From Cephalotus follicularis (lineage: Eukaryota; Streptophyta; Magnoliopsida; Oxalidales; Cephalotaceae), in assembly GCA_001972305.1 (NCBI GenBank), contig BDDD01000123.1, forward strand, positions 62,001 through 126,000: DNA of 64,000 nucleotides, given 5' to 3'. Positions 11,221 through 23,679 of the stretch are shown here, piece after piece. The position numbers and the translations under genes are program-made. The notes under the pieces are model-generated. The model was given only the letters and a program-made list of their open reading frames with translations. It searched no databases and was not told the DNA's origin. Each line of letters starts with the position of its first letter. Position 1 is the stretch's first letter.

Positions 11221-11234
11221 TTTTTTTTATAGTG

Positions 11235-12085
11235 AATAGTCCATGTAATCAACAATAAACATTGCATATGATTTATCACCTAGACTTCTCACATCTATTG
11301 ATCTAAATAAATCAATATGTAAAAGTTGTAATGAGCTAGTTGTAGAGACAATATTCTTGCTTTTAAAAGATGTTCTAGTTTGCTTCCCATGTTGACAAGC
11401 GTCATAAATTTTAATCTTTTCAAAATTAATTTTAGGAAGCCCTTTAACTAGATCATGTTTTAAATTTTTTGAAAGAGTTGTCATACTAACATGACCAAAG
11501 TCTCCTATGCCATAACCAACTATCATTATTTATGAATACTACGTATTTGACATTTTGATTTCATAAATCATTTATATCAACTATATAAACGTTGCCATAT
11601 CTATATCCAATAAATTTGGTTTAGTTAGTATTGATGTCTATTACGTTGCAATAATCTTTTTCGAAAACAACTTTACAATCTTTGTTACATAATTGGCTTA
11701 TGCTCAACAGATTGTGTTTGAGTCCATCAACATATAAAACATTAGAGATGGATGTGTGATCATTACCTATGGAGCCAAATCTCATGATTTTACCTTTAGC
11801 ATTGTCTCCAAAAGTGACATCTCCTCCTTGCTTTGGTTTTAAAGTGACAAATCAACTCTTGTCATCGATCATATACTTTGAACATCCACTGTCCAAGTAT
11901 CATTGTGTCTTCTTGGACAATGACTTCAAGCATATCTACAAAAATAATGTCAAAGTTTTGTTTGAGGTACCCAACAAGTTTTGGGTCCTTGAGGGCTAGT
12001 AACAATGATTCATTTTGGAACCCAAATTTTCCTAATTCTAATAATTTTTGAACTAGACAAAGCATTTTTCTTATAAAAACAAGAT
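11235..12085 (-). pseudogene. Copia A: protease, GAG-pre-integrase and start of integrase
   Basis: Read on the minus strand from 12085, the sequence completes a CCHC zinc knuckle begun at 32681, then gives the aspartic protease motif YLDSGCS (near 11900, the preceding Trp codon is a stop), NVLYVDGLKHNLLS, the GAG-pre-integrase HVSMTTLSK region and the integrase zinc region (CQHGKQTRTSF) followed by LLHIDLFRS. It stops at 11235 against the CACTA-2 end. Several stops and a frameshift break it. This is the downstream half of the element whose LTR and gag lie at 32681-35490; copia B separates them. Confidence 0.87.
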
Positions 12086-12090
12086 GATGA

Positions 12091-13515
12091 TGTTAGAGAG
12101 AATGTGACCCATCAAGCCACTAGGTGGCTAGTTGTACTTGTACTATGCTTTTTATATATACATTATTATTCCTTTTATGTTACTTTATGCAAATTACATT
12201 TTTATATTGGCATACTGTATGTGTTTCATCTTCTAATTGAAGTTGTGCAAATTACTTTTTTATACTAGCATACTATATGTGTTTCATCTTCTAAATGAAG
12301 CAATGTATTAATTTACTACAAATTGATTACACATACGGTGTCTTGTCACATCAAGGGTTGGATGTGTTGTATACGGGGCTATGAGAACGACTCCTTTATT
12401 CCCTGTGACTAAATCGTTCCAAGTCGTAGGTTCACTTTCTAGGTCATTAGTGAACGGGTTAGACTTGTTGTGTTATGTCTGCTCCCATGGGTGGAGGATG
12501 GAATATCTCATTACCATATGTGAGGAACACTAGGGCTGATACGGAGTGCGTGTTGGGAGTACGTATACTGAACTCGACCCACCGTAGGAACACTACTTGG
12601 ATAGTCACATATCTCGTGTCAGTAGTGATTCCTATCTGTTGCGATAGTGTACAGTAACTGGGTGGCTAGCAGGACATAGGAGGACCTATGTATTCCTCAA
12701 ACATTAGAAACTGCTCTACATTATATAGAGACTGTCTGGTTTTGATTTCTGACTTACCTGGTTCTTTCGCTAGACTGGCAAATGGGTGGTCTTTGGACCT
12801 TGCAAGATTTACGTGAATGTGAGAGAGTGCGCAGCAAGGAATTGCCACACCCGATGTGTGGGTGAACGGCTCTATACTATCTATATTCATTATGGACTGG
12901 AAATACTTTGTCGGGTTTCAGCAGACTGGAAACTAGATTTCCAGAAAAATCCATCGATAGTCATAAGGAGTTTGCGTATTTATAGTCATCGCGGCAAAAC
13001 TAGGGTTGACACATATCCTTACCCTATGCTGCGATTGGAGTCGAGAATGACGAAGGAAAAAGTACACGGAAACTGACAACAGGAAAAAGTACCGGTGAAA
13101 TAGGAGACAGATGTTAAACGTGAAAATTAATTTGGAATTAATTTTCCACACCATGAAAGACATTGGATATTATTTTGGAGTCATTTTAATAGTCCGGAAA
13201 CTATTTAAAATGACTTTTCCGGGCCCTTTGGGCATTCGGGTAATTTATCGTCATTACCGTATTTTAATCCGGACTTTTGGGTCCCGCTGGATTATTGGAA
13301 AAGTGACATGTGTATGACACATGTCACTTGTTGGAAGAATAGCTTCTTGGAGAAGCTACTTTAATTTGACTTTAGTTAGTGGGACACTTGTCAAGCTCTC
13401 ATGGTTGAGACTTGGTAAGCCGACCACCTAGTATTCAAATTAAAGTGGAAGTGTGTCTTGGAAGCTTACTAATTGAAGAAAGAGAAGTTATCTTGCATCC
13501 TATCCAAGTTTGGCC

Positions 13516-13579
<64 letters not shown>

Positions 13580-14260
13580 ATCTTCTTCTTCCTTTTTCCT
13601 TCTTCCTTCTTCCTTTCTTCCATGGTTGGACTTTGAAAGAGAGAGCTTAGAGCTTGAAGGAAAAATCACACTTTCTTCTTCCACCTCCCTTGATCATTCT
13701 AGGTGGTGCTAAGCTTTCCATCAAAGTCTAGCATTACCTACTTTGATCCTAGTTTAGGGTGTTAGTAGACTCTCCATGCACTCGGACTTCTTATACATCA
13801 AATTGATCTTGGAAGACCTACAAAGCTTGTGATTGAAGTCCACTAGGTCTTGTTTTGAGCATAAGTCTTGTGACCTCCATTTGGAACACTCGGCCTTGGG
13901 GTTATTGAAGATGAGAAGTTTTGAGTTTTGTGGACAAACTTGGGGGAGCTTCAAAGTTTAAAGTTTAAAGGGTTTTCTTGATGGAAGGAGTCTTCAAGTA
14001 AGGTAATGAAACCCTAACCCCCTTGTTTGTATGCTAAGTTAAAGTTTGCTAGGCAAACCCTAGCTTACCCTTTGTTTCTTAGCATGCTTGATTGTTTGTG
14101 TTCAATTGGATATTGATTAGAGATCCTTGGTGGTTTAGGTTGTTTATGGACTTAGTTTCATAGGGTGTACCTTTGCTTGGAGCTTACTTTGACAAAAATC
14201 AAAGTTGAACACCTAATGAACCTAAGGCCTAAAATGACCAAAACCTAAACTTTTATTTCA
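12091..14260 (+). repeat. 5' LTR of copia B
   Basis: 2170 bp, from tgttagagagaatgtg to cttttatttca. It matches 22070-23679 plus 32219-32675 closely along its length. It contains a long CT microsatellite (13520-13578) that is much shorter in the 3' copy, which accounts for part of the length difference. Confidence 0.92.
13520..13578 (+). repeat. (CT)n microsatellite
   Basis: About 28 CT units with one interruption near 13556. The matching place in the 3' LTR (near 23450) has only a handful, so the tract grew after insertion. Confidence 0.95.
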
Positions 14261-15353
14261 AGTGGTATCATAGCCTCCCTAATTAATCCCAATTGAACTT
14301 TAATTTTGATGTTTGTTGGCTGTTTTGGTTTGGTTTTAGTGGCTGGAATTTTAGTATAATTCAATCCCTTGGTAGTTTAAACTTATGTAATTGGATTGTG
14401 TAAATTGTGTATTGGTTGGACCAATTAGTAAACTAGTGTAATTGACTAACTAGTGGACTGTTTTTTATTCGAAGGCATGTACTAGGGTTGGTTTTGGTGC
14501 ATTGGGCATTAAAACAGTTCTAGGTATAGTTTAGGATAAAAAACAGGGCCTTAGGAGGTCAATGGATTAGGTTTGAGGTGTTGAAATTTTTTACAGGAAA
14601 AACTAAGTGTGTGTAGAATTTTCTGTGCAGATTTTCTACACATTTTTTGTGCAAAATTTCAAGACATATTTTATGCAGAATGTTTGGGCAATTTTCTGCA
14701 GAATTGGTGCAGGATTTTCTGCATAGTTTTGTGCAGTTTTCCTACACAATTTTAGGCAGTTTTCTGCACAAATTTATGCAGTTTTCTAAATGGTTTGTGC
14801 AAATTTTCTGTACAATTTTGTGCAGTGTTCCTGCACAGTTTGGATAGCCATACACTTTGTGTTTTGGACAGAAATTTGTAACACCTATACACATAGTTCA
14901 CTTGTATAATGCAGTCAATACTTATAGTATAAAATAAAGTTATGGTAACTGTTATTTTGGGCTACATTAATACTTTGAATTTAATTATTGGTTAGACCAA
15001 ATAATTAAAAGTTTGGAACTAAAAATTTGTTAATTCAAGGGAATGCTAGGTTTTACTAATCCAGTGGGAGTTATACCTAATTGTTGGGTTACAAATTAAA
15101 ATTGATTCGATTAGCTATCGAAAATTAAAATTGTTTGTGTTTATTTTAATGTTCACATTAGATGTTTACTTTAAATGTCTTATGCATGATGGTAGGCTAT
15201 GAGACTTGACCTAGTTTTTGGTTTCTTTTGTGGATGTTTACTTTGCTTTATTACTTTATATTTGTTTGATTTGTAATAAGGTTGCCTGCGCATACCATAA
15301 TTTCTTATCTTTTAAAATCCTCTCTAGAATAAGATTCTTTTCTCCCTAATATT
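14261..15353 (+). other. Copia B leader, first part
   Basis: It begins with the primer-binding site tggtatcatagc at 14263-14274, close to the 3' end of initiator tRNA-Met used by most copia elements. No coding frame is recognised. A block of TGTGCAG/CTGCACA repeats fills 14600-14850. It ends at the solo LTR (duplication tgtat at 15354-15358). Confidence 0.75.
14600..14850 (+). repeat. Degenerate TTTTCTGCACAATTTTGTGCAG array
   Basis: About a dozen imperfect copies of half-palindromes GTGCAG and CTGCAC with T-rich spacers, roughly 18-22 bases apart. Adjacent halves could pair. No protein product is credible. Confidence 0.75.
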
Positions 15354-15358
15354 TGTAT

Positions 15359-16725
15359 TGTAATATCCCGTTTTTTCGTATAGAATTTTCGGGCTTTTCG
15401 ATTTGTTTCGTGTGGGCTGTCGATTTTTTTTCGGTTTGTAGACTGCCCATTTTTCGGTTTGTTTTGCTTTTGGTTAGGCTAAGCGGGTTTTGGCCTTAGC
15501 CTAGTGGGTTTTGATATTAAGTCTATGAATAAATAAAATAATTTTGGTTTTTATTTATTTGTTAAAACAACTTTCAGCATTTTAAAAAAAATCAAAAACC
15601 CTATTTTACATTAAAATTTCTCTTCTCTCCCACACTCTCTCTCTCTCTCCCGCCACCCTCTCTCCTCTCTCTCTCTCCTTCAGCCGTTGTCACCGGCATC
15701 GGTACCGATATGGCGCCGGCGAAGGCACCGGTCGAACCCCCACAGCCTCCTGAGTCCACCGGACCCAACCCATGCACCGGCCAACGGCCCAATCGGCGTG
15801 CGCGACGTCTTCTCTCCCCGCAACTGTCGAACGCCATAACTCCGTCTCCGGTGATCGTCACGACAAGACAATCACATATTCGGCATCCTGGTGTCGAGAT
15901 GAAGCGAACCCGACCGGCCCCGACCCTTGGCGATGCCGAAAAAGCAGATCGACGCAAAGTCAACTACGGTCAAATGTCTTCGTTCCGGCCAAATGCAGCG
16001 GTGTTGTGGCAAACGCGCCCTGGATATGTGATCCCCGGCCTCAAACGCTCCAGATCGGCCCGTTTCAGTGTCTGACTGGCAACGCGTGACAGACACGCGC
16101 CGGCCAGCGGCGGCACGTGAGTCCACGCGCGGCAGTCTCCGGCGACACGTTTTTGACAGTTTTCGACTCCGTTCTCCGCATAGGTGTGATCTGCTCTGAT
16201 TCCGCGGTGTGATTATGGCTCTGTTATCTGTTCCGTTTGCTTTCGATAAACTCTGAACCCTACTCCGTTAAATTTTGTTTTCGGTTGAATTATGTATTTA
16301 TGTAATCGTTTTACGATATTATGAGCTAAACTAGTATTATGATTCGAAATTGGATGAATTGGACAACTTGGACTTACCTTAGTGAACTCGAAAATATGTT
16401 TAGATGAGACTTCTGCGAGAGAGTTACCCTATGTCAGAGGATTATCTAGGAGTTTGATCTGGTTATGTTTTTAGTAGTGTTATGGTCGTGTATAGGCCAG
16501 TTATCTAAACAGTATTGTGATTTTTGGATTATGACCTCTTGGGTTATGATGAAGTTTTCAGATTATGTTTCAGATTCAGTTTATGTTCTATGATTATACA
16601 TGTTTTAACCACCACGTATTGATGATGATTAAGATTAAGATCTTTGTTATGTTTTTAGTTCAGTTTTGTGTGACACACCGATCCCGAATCGGGAGTGATC
16701 CCGGTTCCAAATCGGGGGTGTTACA
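15359..16725 (+). mobile_element. Solo gypsy LTR (1367 bp) in the copia B leader
   Basis: It starts tgtaatatcccg, ends cgggggtgttaca and is flanked by tgtat (15354-15358 and 16726-16730). The middle has a CT-rich and then GC-rich stretch (15620-16130) resembling a transcribed leader. Open frames there overlap on both strands and have no recognisable domain, so I do not call them genes. No primer-binding site or coding region is attached, as expected after recombination between two LTRs. Confidence 0.88.
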
Positions 16726-16730
16726 TGTAT

Positions 16731-17738
16731 CATCTTCTTTAATTCAAATGTATTTTACTTAAATTTTTTTTATTTAAAGTATGCAATCAAAGGAGGAGAA
16801 CCAAAGAAGGTTGAAGAGGAAGATCAAGAAAGTTACAAGACCATATGAAGGTCATGAATGCATGGTACATATTGTAATAAAGTAGTATTAAATAGTTCAC
16901 CTAGAAGACCTAGTGATCACATTGGCCCATGTGGATCATTTATAGTTTTAGTCCCTAACCTGGCCATTTTACACTTATGTTGGACATAGGGTGCATAAAA
17001 TGGATGGTCCAAACACGTCAAGCATGCAAAGATATAATTAATTGGAATTGGCTAATAAAACCAATGAATTAATTAATGCCTTGGATAAGTTAAAAATGTG
17101 AGACACAAATTCCTCCTGTATCACAAATAATAAGTCATAACTCCAGGGACACAAGCAAGTGACCCGACGTGCCCTTCCACGATTCTCGTTGAATGGCATA
17201 GACATGTTGTGGATGGTTAGCCACAGCTAAGGTCTGCAATATGACTAGTGCTATGTCAATGTCATTGTAAGGCGCTGTAAGGAGATGGCTATGTTTGGCA
17301 CTTGGACACGTACACATGTGAGAGTTAAAACAAGCGCATTTCTTTGAGGATTATAGGTAACAACTTATCCTGGTTCTAATGGTTGGTCATACCACAGCTG
17401 AGACCATATTGAGCTAGGAGTCCGAATTTTATGATTGGATCTTACATAGTGAGGGTTGGACCCTACGCAGTGTAAATTGGTAAGCGAGTCTACCTATCGT
17501 AGGTATTATGGTTTGTCATACCACAACTGAGACCATAATATGCTAAGATAGATTTTGATCCCTATTAGGAGGTTGGACCTCCCGAATTCCACATGGTGGT
17601 ATGAAATACGATTAAAATAGTAGGAAGAACCATAAGCACTAATGATCAAGTGTTATGGTATTAACATAAAAAAAATGGAATAATTTCTAAATCCTTCTAT
17701 TGTCTCCTTTATTTTAGGTTGTATATATTTTTGTAAAC
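16731..17738 (+). other. Copia B leader, second part
   Basis: Non-coding DNA between the solo LTR and gag. A 27-base direct repeat around TCATACCACAACTGAGACCATA occurs near 17385 and 17515. No conserved protein is seen. Confidence 0.6.
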
Positions 17739-18800
17739 ATGGCCGTTAGTGCCACCATTGTACGAATCCTTGATACCAACAATCTGGAAGGGCCAAACTT
17801 CCTTGACTGGCAGCGCAATCTGCCCTTAGTCCTTATATCCATGAAACTTTATCATGTGATGATTGAGGACGCCCTGACACTGGGTGCCAATCCATCCCCT
17901 GAGACTTAGGCCGTTGTTGCTAAATGGCATGAGGATGATGATCGGGCTCTATGCCTCACTATAGATGGCAAGGTGCCAGAGCTACAGCGACTGCACGAGC
18001 GTATGGATACCCGGGGTACTATACTTCTCCATCTTAAGGAGTTGTATGACGCACAGTCAAGGACTACAAGGTTCAATCTGTCTCGTCAGCTATTCTGGAT
18101 GAAGATGCCTAATGGAGCTTCAGTCCATGTAGATGGACTGAAGATGATAGATTTGATTGAGCAGCTTGCTCAGTTAGATTGTATCATGGATAACGACTTC
18201 TGTACATATCTCATTCTTCCGTCCCTCCCTCGGACGTTTTCGTAGTTCATACCGAACTTCCACATGAACAAAGTGGATTGTTCGTTACCTGAGCTAGTGG
18301 CTATGCTTAGAACTGTGGAAGTTGATTTTGACATTGGTAAGTTGAAATCGATCGTGATGCTTCTTCCCACTTCTTCTCGGACTGCCCCATGAAAGGGTGG
18401 ATCCGTGGCTTCCAAGTCAAAAGGCAAGGCCAAGAAGAATAAGAAGAAAGCAAAGTAGCTTGGAGCGACTAGGGGGGTAGGCAAGGAATGACTCAAATAG
18501 CTATCAGAGGACAAGGCTTGTTTTCACTATGGGAAGCATGGCCATTGGAAAAGGGATTGTAAGGTGTTCCTAGCTTCCACTTCATCTGTCGGTGCCTCTA
18601 GTTCAGGTATGTTCATGATTGAACTTAACCTAGCATACAAAGTTAGTTCTACTTAGGTGTTGGACATTGGTTGTGGTACTAATATTTGTAATTCTTTGCA
18701 GGACCTAAGAAAAGCTAGGCAGCTTGGAGCTGAAGATGCAGTGGACCTGCAACTGGGTGATGGATCTAGGATCATCACTGGAGTTATAGGTGTTTTTTAA
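17739..18800 (+). pseudogene. Copia B gag and protease
   Basis: ATG at 17739 starts a gag of the copia UBN2 type (DTNNLEGPNFLDWQRNL; later QLFWMKM and LPSLPRTF). In-frame stops occur near 17909, 18243 and 18390. The zinc knuckle near 18510-18560 reads CFHYGKHGHWKRDC, so the second Cys is replaced by Tyr. The protease motif near 18655-18690 is VLDIGCG, where DTG or DSG is required, and the Trp before it is a stop. The protein would have packaged RNA and matured the polyprotein; this copy is dead. Confidence 0.87.
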
Positions 18801-20100
18801 TTGCATTTGCCTAGTGGTTTTGTATTAACTTTAGATCCTTGTTATTTTGTACAAAACTTGATTCAGAACATCATTAGTGTATCTTATGTATATAAATTGG
18901 GCTTGGAGCCCTCTTTTAATGCTAATGGATGTTCACTTTTGTCTTCTGATAAAGTTTGTATATGTGCTGGGCGTATTGACAATGTGATTTATGTTTTAAA
19001 TACTAATCACCAAATGGCATTATCAATTGAGCAAGGAACAAGTAACAAAAGACAAAGAGAGAAAAATGAACTTAATCAATCCTTTATTTGGCATTTCAGA
19101 TTAGGTCATCCTAGTGAGGCAAGGATGTCACGGTTGGTTAAGGATGGTCTTTTAGACATCCAAGACTTGGAATCCTTTCCAACATGTGAATCTTTCCTAC
19201 TTGGAAAAATGACCAAATGTCTCTTCTACGATTAAGGAGAGATGGCGGTGGATATATTGGGTCTTGCCCACATCGATGTCTGTGGACCGATGTCTATCAA
19301 TGTGTGAGAAGGATATCTTTACTTCATTGCTTTTACCGATGATTTATCTCGGTATGAGTATGTGTTTCTGATGAGACACAAGTCAGATTCCTTTGAAAAA
19401 TTCAAGGAATTCAAACATGAGGCAGAGAAGCAAACAGGTATGCCCATTAAAACACTTCGGTCTGACCAAGGGGGCGAATACCTGTCTGCTAAATTCCACG
19501 ATTATCTTAGAGATAATGGAATTCTCTCGCAGTGGATACCTCCTAGAACACCACAGCATAATGGTGTGTATGAATGGAGGAATTGGACCTTGATGAATAT
19601 GGTTTGATCCATGATGTCTTTCACAGATCTCCTTACCTCCTTTTGGGGTTATAGATGATTTATCTCGATATGGGTATGTGTTTCTGATGAGACACTAGTC
19701 AGATTCCTTTGAAAAATTCAAGGGATTCAAACATGAGGTAGATAAGAAAACAGGTATGCCATTAAAAAACTTCGGTCGGACCGAGGGGGTGAATACCTGT
19801 CTACTAAATTCTAGGTTTATCTTAGAGATAATGGGATTCTCTCGCAGTGGACACCTCCCAGAACACCACATCATAATGGTGTGTCCGAAAGGAGGAATCA
19901 GACCTTGATGAATATGGTCTGATCCATGATGTCTTTCACAGATCTCCCTACCTCCTTTTAGGGTTGCGCGTTGGAAACAACAGCGTATATCCTAGACCGG
20001 ATTCCTTCAAAATCTGTTCCTTCCACGCTTTACCAAGTGTTTAAAGGGAGGAAACCAAGCCTAAACCACTTAAAGGTTTGGGGCTGTCCGGCTTAAGTTA
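18801..20100 (+). pseudogene. Copia B GAG-pre-integrase and integrase with internal duplication
   Basis: 18801-19235 encodes the GAG-pre-integrase segment (SFIWHFRLGHPSEARMSRL). 19236-19610 is the integrase core: HIDVCGP, TDDLSRYEYVFLM, SDQGGEY and TPQHNGV, so the first two acidic residues of the D,D,E set are present. The sequence 19338-19653 is followed at once by a second copy, 19654-19969, of the same integrase segment with about 10 percent differences and its own stops. After the second copy the integrase continues (RIPSKSVPSTLYQVFKGRKPSL). The duplication plus stops abolish function. Confidence 0.88.
19338..19969 (+). repeat. 316-bp direct tandem duplication in copia B integrase
   Basis: Units 19338-19653 and 19654-19969 both begin gatgatttatctcg and end near ctccttttggggtt or its variant. 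They differ at scattered sites, so the duplication is not recent or the two units diverged after it. Confidence 0.88.
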
Positions 20101-20399
20101 GAAGGTTGTAACCTAGTAAGTTGGAGGCGCGATTGGATCACTGCCAGTTTGTGGGGTATCCTAAAGAAACCAAATGATACTATTTCTACCATCCCAGAGA
20201 GCAAAAGATCTTTGTATCGTGCAATGCTGTGTTTCTAGAGGGGGAGTACCTTCTCGAAGGAAGCAGTGGGAGAAAAATGAAACTCCGAGAGTTACCACCG
20301 GGAGAAATACCACAGGACGGTGAGGACTTAGAGGTTGGACTCTCTATAGGCACAATTGGGGTTGGATCCCAGCCTGAGATAATATCTTAGATAGGCACT

Positions 20400-22045
20400 T
20401 CTCTAGTGAGGAGATCAGACAGGGTTTTGACAACGCCCGAGAGATATGGCTTTCTCATTGAGGGCACTAATGAACCCATCATTGTGGATATGAGCCTGCC
20501 AGTTACCAAGAAGCAATGCATGGAACTGAATTCGAGGCATACGAGATGGATTCCATCTACACCAACAAAGTTTGGAACTTGGTCAAAACCCCCAAAGGCA
20601 TAGTGCCTATTGGTTGCAAATGGATCTTTAAAAGAAAGATTGGCATAGATGGAAAGATTGAGACATATAAAGCGTGACTGGTGGCGAAAGGGTATAGACA
20701 ACGACATGGTGTCGATTATACTGAAATTTTCTCACCAATCGCGATGCTCAAATCCATTAGAATTTTGATTTCTATTGCCGCTCATTACGATTATGAGATA
20801 TGGAAAATGAATGTCAAGACCACCTTTAAAAATGGGCGGCTTGAAAAGGATATTTATATGTCTTAACCCTAGGGGTTTACATCTGAGGAGTCCTCGCACA
20901 TGGTGTGTAAGCTCCACCGGTCGATCTATGATCTTAAGTAAGCATCTTGAAGCTAGAACATGTGTTTTGATAAGGTTGTCAAATCTTTTGGCTTCATCAA
21001 AAATGTGGATGAGCCATGTGTCCACTAGAAACAGGATGATCACTATATCACTTTCTTGGTACTATACGTGGTTGACATCCTACTCATTGGGAATGATGTA
21101 GGGGTGTTGCAATCCGTGAAAGTATGGCTTGCCAAGAACTTCTCTATGAAGAATTTGGGAAAAGCCTCCTACATACTGGGTATAGAGATCTTCAGGGAAA
21201 GATCTGGTAGGTTACTTTGGCTTTTCCAAAGCCAGTACATCAGCAAGGTGCTGAAGCGTTTTAGTATGAAGAATTCCAAACGTGGCTTACTGCCAATAGG
21301 CCACAGAATTCAACTCTCCAAGAAGATGTCCCCGCAGACATCTGAGGAGACAACACGCATGAGTCGAATCCTTTATGCCCCGGCTGTCGGATCGATCATG
21401 TATGCCATGCTATGTACCCGACCTGATGTCCCGCATGCCCTGGGAATGGCAAGCCGATTTCAGTCCGATCTCAGTGAGAAATACTGAAAAGTAGTCAAGG
21501 GGATCCTCAAGTACCTTAGACGGACTCAGGATGCCTTCTTGATCTCCGGAGGAGACAGTGAGTTGAGATTGGAGCGATACACTGACTCCAATTTCAACAG
21601 TGATCCGGATGATCACAAATCAGTATCAGGATTTGTTTTCATCTTAAATGGCTGTGCTGTGAGCTGGAGGAGCTCAAAGCAAGAGATCATTACAGACTCC
21701 ACCACTGAAGCAAAGTATATTACAGCCTCAAATGTTTCCAATGAGGGTGTTTAGATGCAGAAGTTCATAGCAGAACTTGGGGTTGTTCCATCCATCAGTC
21801 GTCCTGTAGTGCTTTACTACAACAATGATCGGGCCGTTGCATAGGCCAAAGAGCCCAGGTCTCACCAGCGTTCCAAGCATATCCAGCGGCGTTACCACTT
21901 GAACCGCGAGATCATTGACAGAGGAGACATATAGTTAGAGAGGGTCGCCTTAGAGGCAAAAGTAGCAGACCCACTGACAAAAGCTCTGGACAACATTGTA
22001 TTCAAGCGTCATCATAGTATAATAGGCTTGAACTTTAGGTCTTCG
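20400..22045 (+). pseudogene. Copia B reverse transcriptase and RNase H
   Basis: The RT starts around 20400-20700 (WNLVKTPKGIVPIGCKWIFKRKIG in two phases), continues with YRQRHGVDYTEIFSPIA near 20700 and IWKMNVKTTFKNGRL near 20800. The catalytic YVDD box reads YVVD: codon 21071-21073 is GTT. Then SYILGIEIFRERSG, AVGSIMYAMLCTRPDV and the RNase H part with YTDSNFNSDPDDHKS and STTEAKYI near 21700. Frameshifts near 20600, 20870 and 21050 and several stops are present. It would have copied element RNA into DNA. Confidence 0.9.
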
Positions 22046-22055
22046 TGGCTTGAGG

Positions 22056-22069
22056 GCCAAAAGGGAGAT
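22056..22069 (+). other. Polypurine tract of copia B
   Basis: The sequence ccaaaagggagat lies directly before the 3' LTR and is the expected primer for plus-strand synthesis. Confidence 0.65.
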
Positions 22070-23679
22070 TTTTAGAGAGTGTGTGACCCATCAAGCCACT
22101 AGGTGCCTAATTGTTCTTGTACTTTGCTCTTTATATATACATTCTTATTCCTTTTATGTTACTTTGTGCAAATGACTTCTTTATACTGGCATACTATATG
22201 TGTTTCATCTTCTTATTAAAGCAATGTATTAATTTACTATACATTGCTTACATATACGTACCCTGTCACATCAAGGGTTGGATGTCGAGTATGGGGATAT
22301 GAAAATGACTCCCTTATTCCCTGTGACTAAATCGTTCTGAGTCATAGGTTCACTTTCTAGGGCATTACTGAACCGGTTAGACTTGCAGTGTTTTGCTTGC
22401 TCCCATGAGTGGAGGATGGAATATCTCATTACTATCTGTGAGGAACACTAGGGCTGATACAGGGTGTGTGCTGGGAGCACGTATATTGAACTCGACCCAC
22501 CGTAAGAACACTACTTGGATAGTCACATATCTCGTGTCAGTAGTGATTCCTATCTGTTACGGTAGTGTACAGTCACTGGGTGGCTAGCAGGACATAGGAG
22601 TACCTATGTATTCCTCAAACCTGAGCAACTGCTCTGCATTATGTAGAGACTGCCTGGTTTTGATATCTGCCTTACCTGGTTCTTTCGCGAGATTGGAAAA
22701 TGGGTGGTCTTTGGACCTTGCGAGATTTACATGAATTTGAGAGAGTGCGCAATAAGGAATCGTTACACCCGATGTGTGGGTGAACAGCTCTATACTATCT
22801 ATATTCATTATGGACTGGAAATACTTTGTCGGGTTTCTGCAGACTAGAAACTAGATTTTTAGGAAAATCTATTTATAGTCGTAATGAGTTTGCGGATTTA
22901 TAATCATCGAGCAAAACTAGGGTTGACACATATCCATACCTTAGTCCGCGATCGGAGTCGAGGATGACGAAGGAAAAAGTACACGAAAACTGACAACAGA
23001 AAAAGTATCAGTGAAATAGGAGATGGACGTTAAATGTGAAAATTATTTTGGAATTAATTTTCCACACCAGGAAAAATATTAGATATTATTTTGGAGTCAT
23101 TTTAATAGTCCAGGAACTATTTAAAATGACTTTACCGGGTCGTTTGGGCGTTTCGATAATTCATTGTCGTTACCCTATTTTAATCCAGACTTTCGGGTCC
23201 CGCCGGATTATCGAAAAAGCGACATATGAAGGACACATGTCACTCGTTGGAAGAATAGCTTCTTGGAGAAGCTACTTTAATTTGACTTTAGCTAGTTGGA
23301 CTTTAACTAGTTGGACACTTGTCAAGCTCTCATGGTTGAGACATTGCAAACTAACCACCTAGTATTCAAATTAAAGTGGAAGTGTGTCTTGGAAGCTTAC
23401 TAATTGAAGAAAGAGAAGTTGTCTTGCATCCTATACAAGCTTGATCGAACTCTCTCTCTCTCTTTCTCTAGTCTTCTTTTTCCTTCTTCCTTTCTTCCAT
23501 GGTTGGACTTTGAAAGAGAAAGCTTAGAGATTGAAGGAAAAATCAAACTTTCTTCTTCCACCTCCCTTGATCATTCTAGGTGGTGCTAAGCTTTCCATCA
23601 AAGTCTAGCATTACCTACTTTAATCCTAGTTTAGGGTGTTAGTGGACTCTCCATGCACTTGGACTTCTTAGAGATCATT
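22070..23679 (+). repeat. 3' LTR of copia B, first segment
   Basis: It matches the 5' LTR from its first bases but starts TTTTAGAG instead of TGTTAGAG, so the terminal TG is mutated to TT. It is cut at 23679 by the gypsy insertion; tcatt at 23675-23679 is the left copy of the target duplication. The rest of the LTR resumes at 32219. Confidence 0.9.

Larger units (their letters stand above)
8015..11234 (+). mobile_element. CACTA-2, right part of a CACTA/EnSpm transposon
   Basis: The right end is cactataaaaaaaagtc read inward from 11234, preceded by an array of GCGAGGG subterminal repeats. The inside carries the end of a TNPD-type transposase and a TNPA-type second gene, both homologous in sequence and order to CACTA-1 (40778-42957). 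The left end is missing: at about 8015-8040 the sequence changes to gypsy integrase without a CACTA terminus. On the right it abuts copia A at 11235. Length kept is about 3.2 kb. Confidence 0.83.

Noticed and set aside
13412-13636. Ser/Leu repeat protein and its minus-strand partner
   Set aside because: They translate the CT microsatellite in the copia B LTR.
15601-16126. Overlapping open frames of 84-121 codons on both strands
   Set aside because: They sit in the GC-rich middle of a solo LTR. Frames on both strands are open because of base composition, and no domain is seen.
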